From positions 1 through 44,831 of the forward strand of contig JABWBH010000038.1 in assembly GCA_013360585.1 (NCBI GenBank): a stretch of 44,831 nt of DNA, written 5' to 3'. This DNA is from Phycisphaerae bacterium (GTDB taxonomy: Bacteria; Planctomycetota; Phycisphaerae; UBA1845). The notes under the pieces are model-generated. The model did no database searches. It was not told the origin of the DNA and saw only the letters and a list, made by a program, of their open reading frames with translations. The position numbers and the translations under genes were made by a program. This document shows, piece by piece, positions 17,205 through 25,023 of the stretch; position 1 is the stretch's first letter, and every line of letters begins with the position of its first letter.

Positions 17205-17370
17205 CGCTCAGGTCACGACTCAGCGGCGAGACACCGTGAACGACGCTTCGCTGTTCTGGGCCCTCGTTGTCAACAACACCCTTGTGGCGCTGGGCCTGCC
17301 GATTATCGGGGGGTTGTTGTGGTACAAACGGCGTCAAATGCAAAGCTGGGGTGCTGGCGGAAAACCGTGA
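17035..17370 (+). CDS. Small lipoprotein with C-terminal membrane helix
   Basis: 111 residues, no family recognised. An arginine-rich n-region leads into a hydrophobic stretch (AVGAAAAWAAGFAGGC) that reads as a lipoprotein signal with Cys at about residue 35. A polar segment follows with TTQRRDTVND, then one strong transmembrane helix at about residues 77-97 (LVVNNTLVALGLPIIGGLLW) closed by YKRR. The start ATG lies directly behind GGGGGGG-CGGGAG. It overlaps the upstream lipoprotein frame, so the pair is probably co-translated, and the two products may form a small envelope complex. No regulator or enzyme lies close by to hint at a job. Confidence 0.7.
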   Translation: MRRQTRTRRRCNPRRWAARAVGAAAAWAAGFAGGCAVLREVSPKALGQGAGIQADVDAQVTTQRRDTVNDASLFWALVVNNTLVALGLPIIGGLLWYKRRQMQSWGAGGKP

Positions 17371-17731
17371 GTTGGGCTGAGGGAGAGGGCCTGTTTCGGT
17401 CGGCGCGTTGGTGTCGATGAATTTCCTGATCTCCCTGGAATACCTAACATGTTCTTGTTGGTTGTACTGTGGCTGAAAAAAATCCCAGGCCCAAGTCGAA
17501 CAAGCCGACCTGGACCTGGGAGGGAGAGAGAGCCTGGTTGTCAAACTGTCTCAAGGGGCAGGAAGAAGCACGTCGATACCCGGGTGGGCTTCGATCCAGA
17601 ATCGCGCCTCGCACCCCTTCCGTGAAAGGAGTCTAATGCAAAGCGGGGGCGCGGTTCAACCCCCTTGTGCGGTGTTCGGCAAAAAAAAGTTTTCCCACCC
17701 CGCCGGGCCTGTCCGGAACCGCGCGGCAATC
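17371..17731. other. Intergenic region between convergent genes
   Basis: 361 bases without a supported gene. It contains the minus-strand terminator at 17476-17520 for the thioredoxin-TPR gene. Nothing else is recognised; a run of A at 17682-17688 precedes the minus-strand stop codon region. Confidence 0.6.
17476..17520 (-). terminator. Rho-independent terminator of the thioredoxin-TPR gene
   Basis: On the minus strand CCCAGGTCCAGGTCG pairs, with two mismatches, to CGACTTGGGCCTGGG across a short loop, and is followed by ATTTTTTT. It lies about 210 bases past the stop codon at 17732. Confidence 0.85.
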
Positions 17732-19561
17732 CTACTTCGGATTCGATTGTCCACCCGGCTTCCCCGCGGCGGCGTTAAACCGCTCCAGCGCCGCGGTCAG
17801 CTCGGAGATATCCGACACTCCGGCTTTCAGGGCAAGCTCGATGGATTTGCGTTCCAGCGCCACGGCCTCGTCGACGGCGCCGGATTCAAACTTGGCGAGA
17901 GCCAGGGTGTCGAGGTAGGCCCAGTTCTGTCCGCCCGAAACCTCGTGGCATTTTGAGGCCGCGGAAAGGGCGAGGGCGTTGTACCCGCCTTTCAGTCCGT
18001 CTTCGGTGAGCAAAGCCCAGGCGAAGGTATTCAGCATCGCCGGGTTCTGCGAGGCCTTTTCAAGGAGAAGCTCACCGGTGTTGACCGCGGCGGACTTGTC
18101 CTTCAAGCCCAACGCCTGAACCCGGAAGCGGGTCTCAAGCAGGCCCAAGTCGTCCGGTCTGGCTTCCAGGCCGGCGTTGACGGCGCGGAGGGCGAACGCC
18201 GCACCGCGTCCGCCCAAGGCCGGCGCCGACAGGGATCGAGCGACCGCGGCAAGGACGGTCGGATCCTGCTTCAGCAGGACGTCCTGTTTCTGCTCGATGA
18301 CCGCCAGAACGCCGTCCACGTCGTTGGCGGCGACGAGCGTGTCCACAAGATTGACCCAGCCTCGGGCTTCCTCGGGCTTCAACTCCACGGCGCGGCGGGC
18401 GGCCTTGAGCGCCAGCTTCACGGCCGCGTCATTGTCTTTGACGCTGCGAAGGCTGAATCCGATCAGGGTCAGCGTCGTGGCGTTTTCCCAGCCGGATTCG
18501 ACGGCCTTCTCCGCGGCCGTGATCGCGAGGGCGACGCCTTTGCCGTCGAAGGAGGGCTGGGTGAGGGTGCGGATCAACCCGGTCAACTGAGCGGGATCCG
18601 TCGCGGCGATCGCGTCGTAAGCCTGCTTTGCGGTGGCGAGCGCTTCCTCTGTTTTTCCGGAAAGGACCAGCAGGTCGATCAAGGTGAGGCGCGTGTTGAC
18701 GTCCGCCGGGCGAAGCTCGAGCGAGCGGCGGGCGGCCTTGAGGGCGACGTCGCGCAGACCCGGCGCGTCCGCGGAGTAGCGGATCGACGAGGCAAGCATA
18801 CTGAGCTCGTCCGCGCTGTCCGCAGAGAGGGTCAGCGCGCGCTCCGCGGCGGCAAGAGCCTTGTCCGGGGCGGCGAGCGGCCCCACGAGAGGCTGGATGC
18901 GGTCGCGCCAGGGTCCGGGATTCTGCGGGTCGAGGGCGGCCATCGCGTCGAGCGTGCGGACGACGGCTTCCCAGTCCTGGGTGCGGCGCTTGTCGCGCAC
19001 GCGGTCGGCGAGCACTTTGTTGAGTTTGAACAGGCCGATGTCGTGGGTTCCCGCGAGCACCTGCTCCAGCGGCGCGTCCATGTTCATCGGGTGTCCGATC
19101 CAGGCGATCTTTCCATCGCGGTCGACGATGAAGGCGGTGGGGATGCCGTTCTGGTCTGCGGCGCGCATGTACGCTTCGAAGGTGGCGCCGTCGCCGTCGA
19201 AAGCCACGGTGTAGGCTTGTTTCTCCGCGTTGTCCTTCGTGAACTGCTCGACTTTTTCGAGAGCGTTGTTGGGGTCGGGCTTGGTGACGCCGATGATGAT
19301 CAGCCCCTTGTCGGCGTGCTTCTTTTGAAGTTCGGAGAGGTGGGGCATTGAGGCGATGCAGGGTCCGCACCAGGTCGCCCAGAATTCGACGACAATGACG
19401 TTTTTCCCTTTTGCGCTCGCCAGGTCCACCGCGTCACCGCGGATCCACTTCGTAATCGACAGGGGTGGCGCATCCAGACCCACGTCGAGTTGATCCGCGG
19501 CAACGGACGACGCCAGCAGCGCCGAAACAAGAGGAAGTCGAGACCACGCGATCCTGCTCAT
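17732..19561 (-). CDS. Secreted TlpA-like thioredoxin fused to helical (TPR-like) repeats
   Basis: 609 residues. A signal peptide (residues 1-22, ending VAA) exports it. Residues about 25-170 form a TlpA/ResA-like thioredoxin domain with VEFWATWCGPCIASMPHL (redox Cys65 and Cys68) and the cis-proline at GIPTAFIVD (Pro141). Residues about 195-600 are alpha-helical repeats of TPR type (AAERALTLSADSADELSML, ARRSLELRPADVNTRLTL and similar units). Known TlpA/ResA proteins reduce or oxidise envelope cysteines, often for cytochrome c maturation or oxidase copper sites. The cbb3 cluster begins 428 bases away in the other direction, which fits such a role but does not prove it. ATG 19561 begins the signal peptide exactly. 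A clear terminator lies downstream. Confidence 0.88.
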   Translation of the reverse strand: MSRIAWSRLPLVSALLASSVAADQLDVGLDAPPLSITKWIRGDAVDLASAKGKNVIVVEFWATWCGPCIASMPHLSELQKKHADKGLIIIGVTKPDPNNALEKVEQFTKDNAEKQAYTVAFDGDGATFEAYMRAADQNGIPTAFIVDRDGKIAWIGHPMNMDAPLEQVLAGTHDIGLFKLNKVLADRVRDKRRTQDWEAVVRTLDAMAALDPQNPGPWRDRIQPLVGPLAAPDKALAAAERALTLSADSADELSMLASSIRYSADAPGLRDVALKAARRSLELRPADVNTRLTLIDLLVLSGKTEEALATAKQAYDAIAATDPAQLTGLIRTLTQPSFDGKGVALAITAAEKAVESGWENATTLTLIGFSLRSVKDNDAAVKLALKAARRAVELKPEEARGWVNLVDTLVAANDVDGVLAVIEQKQDVLLKQDPTVLAAVARSLSAPALGGRGAAFALRAVNAGLEARPDDLGLLETRFRVQALGLKDKSAAVNTGELLLEKASQNPAMLNTFAWALLTEDGLKGGYNALALSAASKCHEVSGGQNWAYLDTLALAKFESGAVDEAVALERKSIELALKAGVSDISELTAALERFNAAAGKPGGQSNPK

Positions 19562-19989
19562 CTTCAGCCCTTTCCGAGGACGACTCCGAGATCGAACATG
19601 CGCGCCGCCCTGACGTGGGCCGCACCTTGATTCTGAGGAGATTACTGCATCCTCCAGCCCGGATTCGAGGGTAAACACCTCCGCCGTGCAACGCTCGGCA
19701 TCTTACCAGATTCATGCGGTGCGCGGAAGTACGCATGCGATCTCCGAGAAGGATCGTGGCGCGCCGGATCAAAGGCGGTGCGCCAATTTGGCACGCGGTT
19801 TGCTCGGGCTGGCGGGCGGGTGCGGGCCGGAGCATATTCTCGGGGCTGCCAAGGCGCGATCCCGGGCTCCAGGGGATCGGGGCGCGCCGGTCAGAGGCAG
19901 TTCTGTTGCGCAAGAACACGGGGCCGTCGAGGGAGATGGCGCAACTTCGCGGCGATGAGATCGGGAGACGGACCGGGAGCGGCGACGAA
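19562..19989. other. Divergent intergenic region ahead of the oxidase cluster
   Basis: 428 bases between the thioredoxin-TPR gene (minus) and the oxidase cluster (plus). It contains the sigma-54 promoter at 19789-19804. A lone FNR-like half-site (TTGAT near 19627) lacks its partner half. A longer in-frame extension of the downstream gene is open here, but it is Arg-rich and judged non-coding. Confidence 0.6.
19789..19804 (+). promoter_or_regulatory. Sigma-54 (RpoN) -24/-12 promoter for the cbb3 cluster
   Basis: TGGCACG, four bases (CGGT), then TTGCT: an exact match to the sigma-54 consensus TGGCACG-N4-TTGC with correct GG-N10-GC spacing (GG at 19790-19791, GC at 19802-19803). It points at the oxidase cluster, whose first start codon is at 19990. 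That implies a leader of roughly 175 bases and control by an unseen enhancer-binding protein. Confidence 0.75.
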
Positions 19990-20625
19990 ATGAACCACGA
20001 GGAGAAGCTGGAGTCGTTGCGGCGGCAGATCCGGCAGTTGCAGGCGGAGGCGGCGGCGCTGGAGTCGACGCTTGCGGAGGGCGCCGGCGGGGGAGGCTGG
20101 GCGCCGCCGGGATATTACACGACGTATCACATTCTTGCGGGGATGGTGCTGGGTTTCATCGGGGCGGTGTCGAGCCTGATGTTCAACGTGGTGGGCGCGG
20201 CGATGCTCGGGCGACACCCGCTCCAACTGATCCAGGTGTACCTGACGTTTCCGCTGGGCGAGAAGGCGCTGACGCTGGATGACGGGTTCACGCTTGCGGC
20301 GGGGTGCTGTCTGTATCTTGGCACCGGCATGATCGGCGGGGTGCCGTTTCACCTGATTCTGAGCCGGTGGTTCGAGAGCGCGGGGTTGGGCAAGCGGTTT
20401 GTTGTGGCGACGGGGCTGAGTCTGGGGGTCTGGGTGGTGAATTTTTACGGCGTGCTTTCGTGGATGCAGCCGCTGCTGATCGGGGGGAACTGGATCGTCG
20501 AGCAGGTTCCGGTTTATGTGGCGGCGGCGACGCACCTGGTGTTCGGCTGGACGATGCTGCTGGTGGATGCGTGGGGGCGGTTCACGCCGCCGGCAGGTTC
20601 GCTGGCACGGAGGGCGCAGGCGTGA
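19990..20625 (+). CDS. Multi-pass membrane protein at the head of the cbb3 cluster
   Basis: 211 residues, no named family recognised. Residues 1-30 form a short coiled coil (EEKLESLRRQIRQLQAEAAAL). After GYYTTYHILAG come about four or five membrane helices, including GMVLGFIGAVSSLMFNVVGAAM, a Gly-rich segment LAAGCCLYLGTGMIGGVPFHL, and FVVATGLSLGVWVVNFYGVLSW, then a last helix near 180-200. Histidines are few (for example TTYHI, PFHLI, ATHLVFG) and could in principle bind heme, but no known heme site is evident. The start at 19990 has GGGAGCGG upstream and places the coiled coil first. The stop overlaps the GTG of the diheme cytochrome gene, so the two are co-translated and this protein is likely an oxidase accessory or docking subunit. 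Confidence 0.8.
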   Translation: MNHEEKLESLRRQIRQLQAEAAALESTLAEGAGGGGWAPPGYYTTYHILAGMVLGFIGAVSSLMFNVVGAAMLGRHPLQLIQVYLTFPLGEKALTLDDGFTLAAGCCLYLGTGMIGGVPFHLILSRWFESAGLGKRFVVATGLSLGVWVVNFYGVLSWMQPLLIGGNWIVEQVPVYVAAATHLVFGWTMLLVDAWGRFTPPAGSLARRAQA

Positions 20626-21662
20626 GGTGGAAGGCGGCGACAGTCGGGGTCGTGGTTGCGGCGGCGGCGGGCGCGGCGGGAGGACTTGGCGCGTGTTCCC
20701 GCTCCGCGCCGGACGTGGACACTTCCCGCCCGCGCGACGAGGGCATCCGCTTCACCAGCGTCGAGACGCTGGTGAAGGAGGGCGAGACGGCGTACGTGCG
20801 TCATTGCGTCGGGTGTCACGGCGCCGCGGGCGACGGGAAAGGCGAGGCGGCGACGTTTCTTTTTCCGAAGCCGCGGAACTTCACCTTGGCGCATTTCAAA
20901 TTCAGCTCCACGCGATCGGGTCGGTTGCCGACGGACGCGGACTTGAAGCGGTCGATCCGCAACGGGTTGAAGGGATCGGCGATGCCGGGCTTCTCCGCGC
21001 TGTCCGAGCGGACGCTGGACGGTCTGGTGGCGTACATTAAGACGTTCTCGCCGAAGTGGGCTTCGCAGGACACGGCGCCGCCGATCCCGATCCACGAAGA
21101 CCCTTACCGGTCGAACCCGGACAAGACGGAGGCGATCCGGCGGGGCGAGGTCGTGTACCACGGATACGTCACGTGCTGGAGCTGTCACCCGGCGTACGTG
21201 TCGACGGAGAAGATCAACGAGTACCTCGTGGCGTGCGGCAGCGAGTCGCGCAGCGGGTTCCGCCCGAACCTCGACGGCGTCGAGGTCAAGCCGAACGTTG
21301 AGGGCGAGCTGGTGTATCCGACGGATTTCCGGCGAGACTTTGTGCGCTCGGGCAGCCAGATCGACGACCTGTACCGGGTGATTTCGGCGGGTTTGACGGG
21401 CACGGCGATGCCGACGTGGGTGGACGCGATGCACGTGGCGGCGAAGGAGCCGGGCGGTCCGCCGCTGGTTCAGCCGTCGGATCTGTGGGCGATGGCGTAC
21501 TACGTTCAGGATCTGATCGCGCAGCGTCCGCCGAAGCTGAAGGAGGGCGCGTACGCGCTGCGGTCGCGTCCGCAGTGGATCAGCCTGACCGGCGAGCCGG
21601 CGCCCGCGCCGCCGACGGAGAAGCAGGACGCGGAGGCGGTGGAATTCATCGAGGACGAGTAA
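20622..21662 (+). CDS. Diheme cytochrome c lipoprotein of the cbb3 cluster
   Basis: 346 residues starting with GTG in a GTGA overlap with the upstream gene; GGAGGG lies before it. The lipobox GLGAC places Cys25 as the lipid anchor. Two c-type hemes are predicted: CVGCH at residues 62-66 with distal Met121 (SAMPGF), and CWSCH at 185-189 with distal Met263 (TAMPTW). The second domain carries an insertion of about 50 residues between heme motif and ligand (around NEYLVACGSESRSGF to DFRRDFVRSG). The acidic C-terminus is Pro/Glu-rich. In cbb3 oxidases the diheme subunit CcoP passes electrons to CcoO. No canonical CcoP is present here, so this lipoprotein may take that place (inference). It needs heme attachment by the ResB/CcsA type system. 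Confidence 0.9.
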   Translation: MRWKAATVGVVVAAAAGAAGGLGACSRSAPDVDTSRPRDEGIRFTSVETLVKEGETAYVRHCVGCHGAAGDGKGEAATFLFPKPRNFTLAHFKFSSTRSGRLPTDADLKRSIRNGLKGSAMPGFSALSERTLDGLVAYIKTFSPKWASQDTAPPIPIHEDPYRSNPDKTEAIRRGEVVYHGYVTCWSCHPAYVSTEKINEYLVACGSESRSGFRPNLDGVEVKPNVEGELVYPTDFRRDFVRSGSQIDDLYRVISAGLTGTAMPTWVDAMHVAAKEPGGPPLVQPSDLWAMAYYVQDLIAQRPPKLKEGAYALRSRPQWISLTGEPAPAPPTEKQDAEAVEFIEDE

Positions 21663-21697
21663 GGCGCGGGTTGAGCGTCTGCGAAACCGCGGGAGGA

Positions 21698-21754
21698 GCA
21701 CTTCCTTGACTTTGCTTCGCGACATCAAGGACGGGCGCGTGCGGCTCGGCTTTG
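21698..21754 (+). repeat. Modular dispersed repeat, long form
   Basis: GCACTTCCTTGAC, then the core GCTTCGCGACATCAAGGAC, then GGGCGC and GTGCGGCTCGGCTTTG. It sits between the diheme cytochrome gene and ccoN. Confidence 0.8.
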
Positions 21755-21842
21755 ATGCGGAGTCAAAGGATCGGCGAAGCGTGAGGCGAGTGCGATCCGT
21801 CGGGGTGCGGGGGCGGTTCCGAGGCGAGTTGGAAGGCGAAGC

Positions 21843-23282
21843 ATGAGTGTCATTACGGCGTCATCGGGTGCGATAAATGTTCCGGCGCTGGCGGCGGGTC
21901 GCGCGTTGATCGAGACGCGGCTGGTGTGGTGGTATTTCGCGGCGTCGCTGACCTACATGATCGTGGCGATGCTCGCGGGTTTTTTGTTCTCGCTCCAGTT
22001 TCTTCAGCATTATCCGCTGGCGGGGATTGAGTTGTTTTCGCCGGGGCGGTGGCGGCTGGTGCATACCAACGGCGTCGCCTACGGATTCATCGCCAACGCC
22101 TTTCTGGGAATGCTGCACTGGGCGGTTCCGCGGTTGACGCTGCGTCCGGTGCGGGGGCGTGGGCTTTCGTACTTCATTTTCTTTGCGTGGCAGGCGGTGG
22201 TGCTGGCGACGGTGGTCGGGCTGCTGACGGGTCAGGCGCAGGCGGTGGAGTGGGGCGAGACGCCGACGTGGGTGGACCCGGTGGCGCTGGCGGGGCTGAT
22301 CCTGGTGGCGGTGAACTTTCTGCACCCGATCCTTCAGGTGCAGGGCCCGATGTATGTCACGCTCTGGTACTACGTGGCGGCGTTCGTGTGGACGGTGCTG
22401 GTGTACGCGATGGGGAGCTTCCTTCCGCAGTATTTCGTCGGCGGGGCGGCCTCGGGGGCGATCATCGGGTTGTTCATTCACGATCTGGTGGGGTTGTTCG
22501 TGACGCCGCTGGGGTGGGGGATGATGTACTACTTCGTCCCGATCCTTCTGAAGAAGCCGGTGTGGAGCCACGGATTGTCGCTGGTAGGGTTCTGGGGGCT
22601 GGCGTTCTTCTACCCGCTGACGGGGATACATCACTTTCTTTACAGCCCGATCCCGATGTTCCTCCAGTACGGGGCGGTGATCTCGACAATCGCCGTGGAG
22701 CTGGTGGTCACGACGGTGATCATCAATTTCTTCATGACGCTGCGCGGGCGCGGGGACGCCTTGCGGACGAACCTGCCGATCCGGTGGTTTTACACGGGGA
22801 TGGTGTTCTACTTCACGACGTGTCTGCAATGCGCATTTCAGGCGACGCTGACGTTTCAGAAGATCATTCACTTCACGGACTGGGTGGTGGGGCACTCACA
22901 CCTGGTGATGTTCGGGGTCTTCGGGTTCTGGCTGCTGGGGATGATGACGCATCTGATTCCGCGGCTGGTGGGCGCCGGGGGGTGGTTCCGTCCGTCGTGG
23001 AATGCGTGGCATTACTGGTTGAGTACGATCGGGACGCTGGTGATGTTCTTCGATCTGGTGATCGCGGGGCTGATCCAGGGATTTCAGTGGCGGGATCTGG
23101 CGCCGTGGGAGGACTCGCTGGTGGCGTCGGCGCCGTTCTGGCTGACGCGTGCGGTGTCGGGAACGATGATCATCGTGGGGCAGTTTTTCTTTGCGGCGAA
23201 CGTGGTGATGACGATGTTGCGGCGGCCGGCGGGCCACGGCGCTTCCGCGGGGGAGTCGATGAGCGAGGCGGCGGCGATCTGA
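21843..23282 (+). CDS. ccoN: cbb3-type cytochrome c oxidase subunit I
   Basis: 479 residues, about 12 membrane helices. It is the catalytic heme-copper subunit that reduces O2 to water and pumps protons. Ligands expected for cbb3 are visible: low-spin heme His74 (RLVHTNGVAYGF) with His353, high-spin heme His351 (HFTDWVVGHSHLVMFG), and Cu-B ligands His213 (FIHDLVGLF), His263 and His264 (GIHHFLY). Tyr257, six residues before His263, is at the position of the cross-linked active-site tyrosine of cbb3 enzymes. The sequence around these residues is diverged from proteobacterial CcoN (IHD instead of GHN, HHFLYS instead of HHLHYT). The ATG at 21843 follows GGAAGG. CcoO follows directly; the usual CcoP is missing. 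Confidence 0.94.
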   Translation: MSVITASSGAINVPALAAGRALIETRLVWWYFAASLTYMIVAMLAGFLFSLQFLQHYPLAGIELFSPGRWRLVHTNGVAYGFIANAFLGMLHWAVPRLTLRPVRGRGLSYFIFFAWQAVVLATVVGLLTGQAQAVEWGETPTWVDPVALAGLILVAVNFLHPILQVQGPMYVTLWYYVAAFVWTVLVYAMGSFLPQYFVGGAASGAIIGLFIHDLVGLFVTPLGWGMMYYFVPILLKKPVWSHGLSLVGFWGLAFFYPLTGIHHFLYSPIPMFLQYGAVISTIAVELVVTTVIINFFMTLRGRGDALRTNLPIRWFYTGMVFYFTTCLQCAFQATLTFQKIIHFTDWVVGHSHLVMFGVFGFWLLGMMTHLIPRLVGAGGWFRPSWNAWHYWLSTIGTLVMFFDLVIAGLIQGFQWRDLAPWEDSLVASAPFWLTRAVSGTMIIVGQFFFAANVVMTMLRRPAGHGASAGESMSEAAAI

Positions 23283-23337
23283 GGCGGTGTTGCGTCTGAA
23301 AAGCGCGGTCCGTGTTCAAGGCTCGCGGACTTGCGGA

Positions 23338-23367
23338 GCGCTTCCTTACGGGTGCGGCTCGGCTTTG
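23338..23367 (+). repeat. Modular dispersed repeat, short form
   Basis: GCGCTTCCTTACG is joined directly to G-GTGCGGCTCGGCTTTG, sharing both flanks of the 21698-21754 copy but lacking its core. It lies between ccoN and ccoO. Confidence 0.75.
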
Positions 23368-23402
23368 TACGACGGGAGGCACGGGCGTGATGGGGATCGG
23401 TG

Positions 23403-24110
23403 ATGTTTGAAACCAAGTCGGGCGTGTTTGCGATTGCGGGGCTGGGCTTTTTTGTGCTGGCGTTCCTCGTGATGGGGCTGCTGCCGTGGCTGATCTACGT
23501 GGATCAGCCGGAGCTGACGGTCGAGCAGATCGCGGAGCAGGGGTTGCTGCACGAGTTCGTCGAGCTTCATGAGCGTTTTCCGGCGGAGTTCGAGAGGTAC
23601 TTCGGGGGGCCGCCGAGCAAGGAGAATTTTGCGGCGGCGCTTCGGCGGGGGCACGAGGTGTACGTCGGCGAGGCGTGCTGGCATTGTCACTCGCAGCAGG
23701 TGCGTCCGGTGTCGCGGGAGAGCGAGCGGTGGGGTCCGGTGTCGCACGCGAGCGAGTATCAGAATGAGCTTCAGCGCCCGGTGCTTTTTGGGACGCGGCG
23801 GGTCGGACCGGACCTGTCGCGGGAGGGGGCGCGGCGGACGAATGACTGGCATCTGGCGCATTTCTACAACCCGACGAGCGTCGTACCGACGACGGTGATG
23901 CCGGTGTACACGTGGTTCTTCGACGAGCGGGGATACCCGAACCGTGACGGCATGAGCATCATCACCTATGTGCAGTGGCTGGGGAGCTGGCTGCCCGAGT
24001 ATCCGTATTATTACGGGGAGGGTCCGCCACAGTTGACGCCGCCGACGCGGGGGGCGCAGGACGGCGTGGCGCAGGGGCCCGGGCGCGACGACGACGGAAG
24101 GGAGGGATAA
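23403..24110 (+). CDS. ccoO: cbb3-type cytochrome c oxidase subunit II (monoheme)
   Basis: 235 residues. One N-terminal membrane anchor (about 8-32) precedes an external cytochrome c domain. The heme motif ACWHCHSQQVRPV (Cys92, Cys95, His96) matches the CcoO hallmark CxxCHSQ-x-RP. It is followed by SERWGPVSHASEY, TRRVGPDLSREG, NDWHLAHFYNPTSVVP and the distal ligand Met166 in TVMP, all in family order. It carries electrons to CcoN. An insertion-like tail after the WLGSWLPEY segment is Pro/Gly/Asp-rich. A GTG lies directly before the chosen ATG at 23403. It is downstream of ccoN and 5 bases before the next small gene, so it is clearly in the operon. Confidence 0.95.
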   Translation: MFETKSGVFAIAGLGFFVLAFLVMGLLPWLIYVDQPELTVEQIAEQGLLHEFVELHERFPAEFERYFGGPPSKENFAAALRRGHEVYVGEACWHCHSQQVRPVSRESERWGPVSHASEYQNELQRPVLFGTRRVGPDLSREGARRTNDWHLAHFYNPTSVVPTTVMPVYTWFFDERGYPNRDGMSIITYVQWLGSWLPEYPYYYGEGPPQLTPPTRGAQDGVAQGPGRDDDGREG

Positions 24111-24115
24111 GCGAC

Positions 24116-24433
24116 ATGGCGGCGGTCATTCGGAAGGCGACGCGTGGGCAACGGTGGGTCGTCTGGGGGCTGACGATCGGGATTCTTGTTCCGGCGTCGC
24201 TGGGGTTCGGGACGAAGATTTACGAGTTTGTCCGCGTGGTGCTCAGCGAAGGGGGGACGGAGTTCACGCTGATTCCGCTGGCGAATTATTTTCTGGCGAC
24301 GCTGGGGTTTGTGTGCCTGATGATCTGGGCGGTGCTGCACGGCATGTTCCAAGACGTGGAGGCGCCGAAATACACGATGCTGGAGCAGGAGGAGCGCCTC
24401 GAGGCCGGCGAAAAAGCGGGGAAGCAGACATGA
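24116..24433 (+). CDS. Small two-helix membrane protein of the cbb3 cluster
   Basis: 105 residues. Two membrane helices are predicted, about 13-36 (WVVWGLTIGILVPASLGFGTK) and about 56-78 (LANYFLATLGFVCLMIWAVLHG), with a charged C-terminus (EQEERLEAGEKAGKQ). No known oxidase subunit is recognised. Position and size suggest an accessory or assembly subunit in place of CcoQ/CcoH-type proteins. The start has GGGAGGG upstream. The stop overlaps the next ATG (ATGA), so translation is coupled to the 55-residue protein that follows. Confidence 0.8.
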   Translation: MAAVIRKATRGQRWVVWGLTIGILVPASLGFGTKIYEFVRVVLSEGGTEFTLIPLANYFLATLGFVCLMIWAVLHGMFQDVEAPKYTMLEQEERLEAGEKAGKQT

Positions 24434-24597
24434 GTCTGAAGGTGGAGCCTTCGGCGGCGGCGGAAGACCGTCAGTATCACACGTACACGACGCACCGCAT
24501 TCCGTGGTACGTGCGTCTGATGTGGGTGGCGTTCTGGGTGGCGATGATCTGGTATATCCTTGCGTACGCGGTTCCGGCGGCGAAGACGTACTTCTGA
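24430..24597 (+). CDS. 55-residue single-helix protein, last gene of the cbb3 cluster
   Basis: A short gene starting in an ATGA overlap with the previous stop. The product has a polar N-terminus with HTYTTHRIP, then one membrane helix (WYVRLMWVAFWVAMIWYILAY) and a short tail AVPAAKTYF. The aromatic-rich helix and the position after ccoN and ccoO are like small cbb3 subunits such as CcoQ, though I see no diagnostic identity. It is the last gene of the cluster, 75 bases before a convergent gene. Confidence 0.8.
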   Translation: MSLKVEPSAAAEDRQYHTYTTHRIPWYVRLMWVAFWVAMIWYILAYAVPAAKTYF

Positions 24598-24672
24598 CGG
24601 CGGTGGACGGCGGTGCCTGGCGCGAAGCCGTGAAGCGCCGACCTCGTGCGGCCGTGACGTTGGCGTCGCGGG

Positions 24673-25023
24673 TCAGTACATCTTGGCGAAAGCTTCGTCG
24701 GCGCCCTGCGGATCGCCCTGGAAGAGCTTGCGGAGTCGCATATTCCAGAACGGCTGAAGTTCGCGGCGTTTCATCTCGCGCTCGTGAAGCTCCTTCTCGA
24801 TCTTGCGGTTCATCGCTTCGAGCTTCTGCGGTCGATCGGCCTCGACGTCTTCGATGTGATCAAGCGTCTTGAGGACTCGGGCGTCGCGCTGAGCCTCCTG
24901 TCGCTCCCAGGATCGGGCAACCTTCTCGACGCTGTCGTCGCGGCGTTGGCGTGCGGCGTCGTAGCGGGCGTCGTGGCAGGCGGGCAGGGCGGAGAGGAAG
25001 ATCATGCACCCCAAGAACGTCAT
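24673..25023 (-). CDS. Small predicted lipoprotein with charged coiled coil
   Basis: 116 residues. A lipoprotein signal ends at LSALPAC (Cys near residue 16), so the mature part is lipid-anchored. The rest is highly charged and helical: RQRRDDSVEKVARSWERQEA, then KIEKELHEREMKRRELQPF, likely coiled coil, ending with a small aromatic patch and FQGDPQGADEAFAKMY. No family recognised. The ATG at 25023 has AAGGTG in front; an ATG five codons later also has GGGGTG and would still keep the signal peptide. It is convergent with the oxidase cluster and divergent from the kynurenine monooxygenase gene. Confidence 0.7.
   Translation of the reverse strand: MTFLGCMIFLSALPACHDARYDAARQRRDDSVEKVARSWERQEAQRDARVLKTLDHIEDVEADRPQKLEAMNRKIEKELHEREMKRRELQPFWNMRLRKLFQGDPQGADEAFAKMY

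Noticed and set aside
19627-19640. FNR/Anr box before the oxidase cluster
   Set aside because: Only one half-site (TTGAT) is present; the second half does not match ATCAA.
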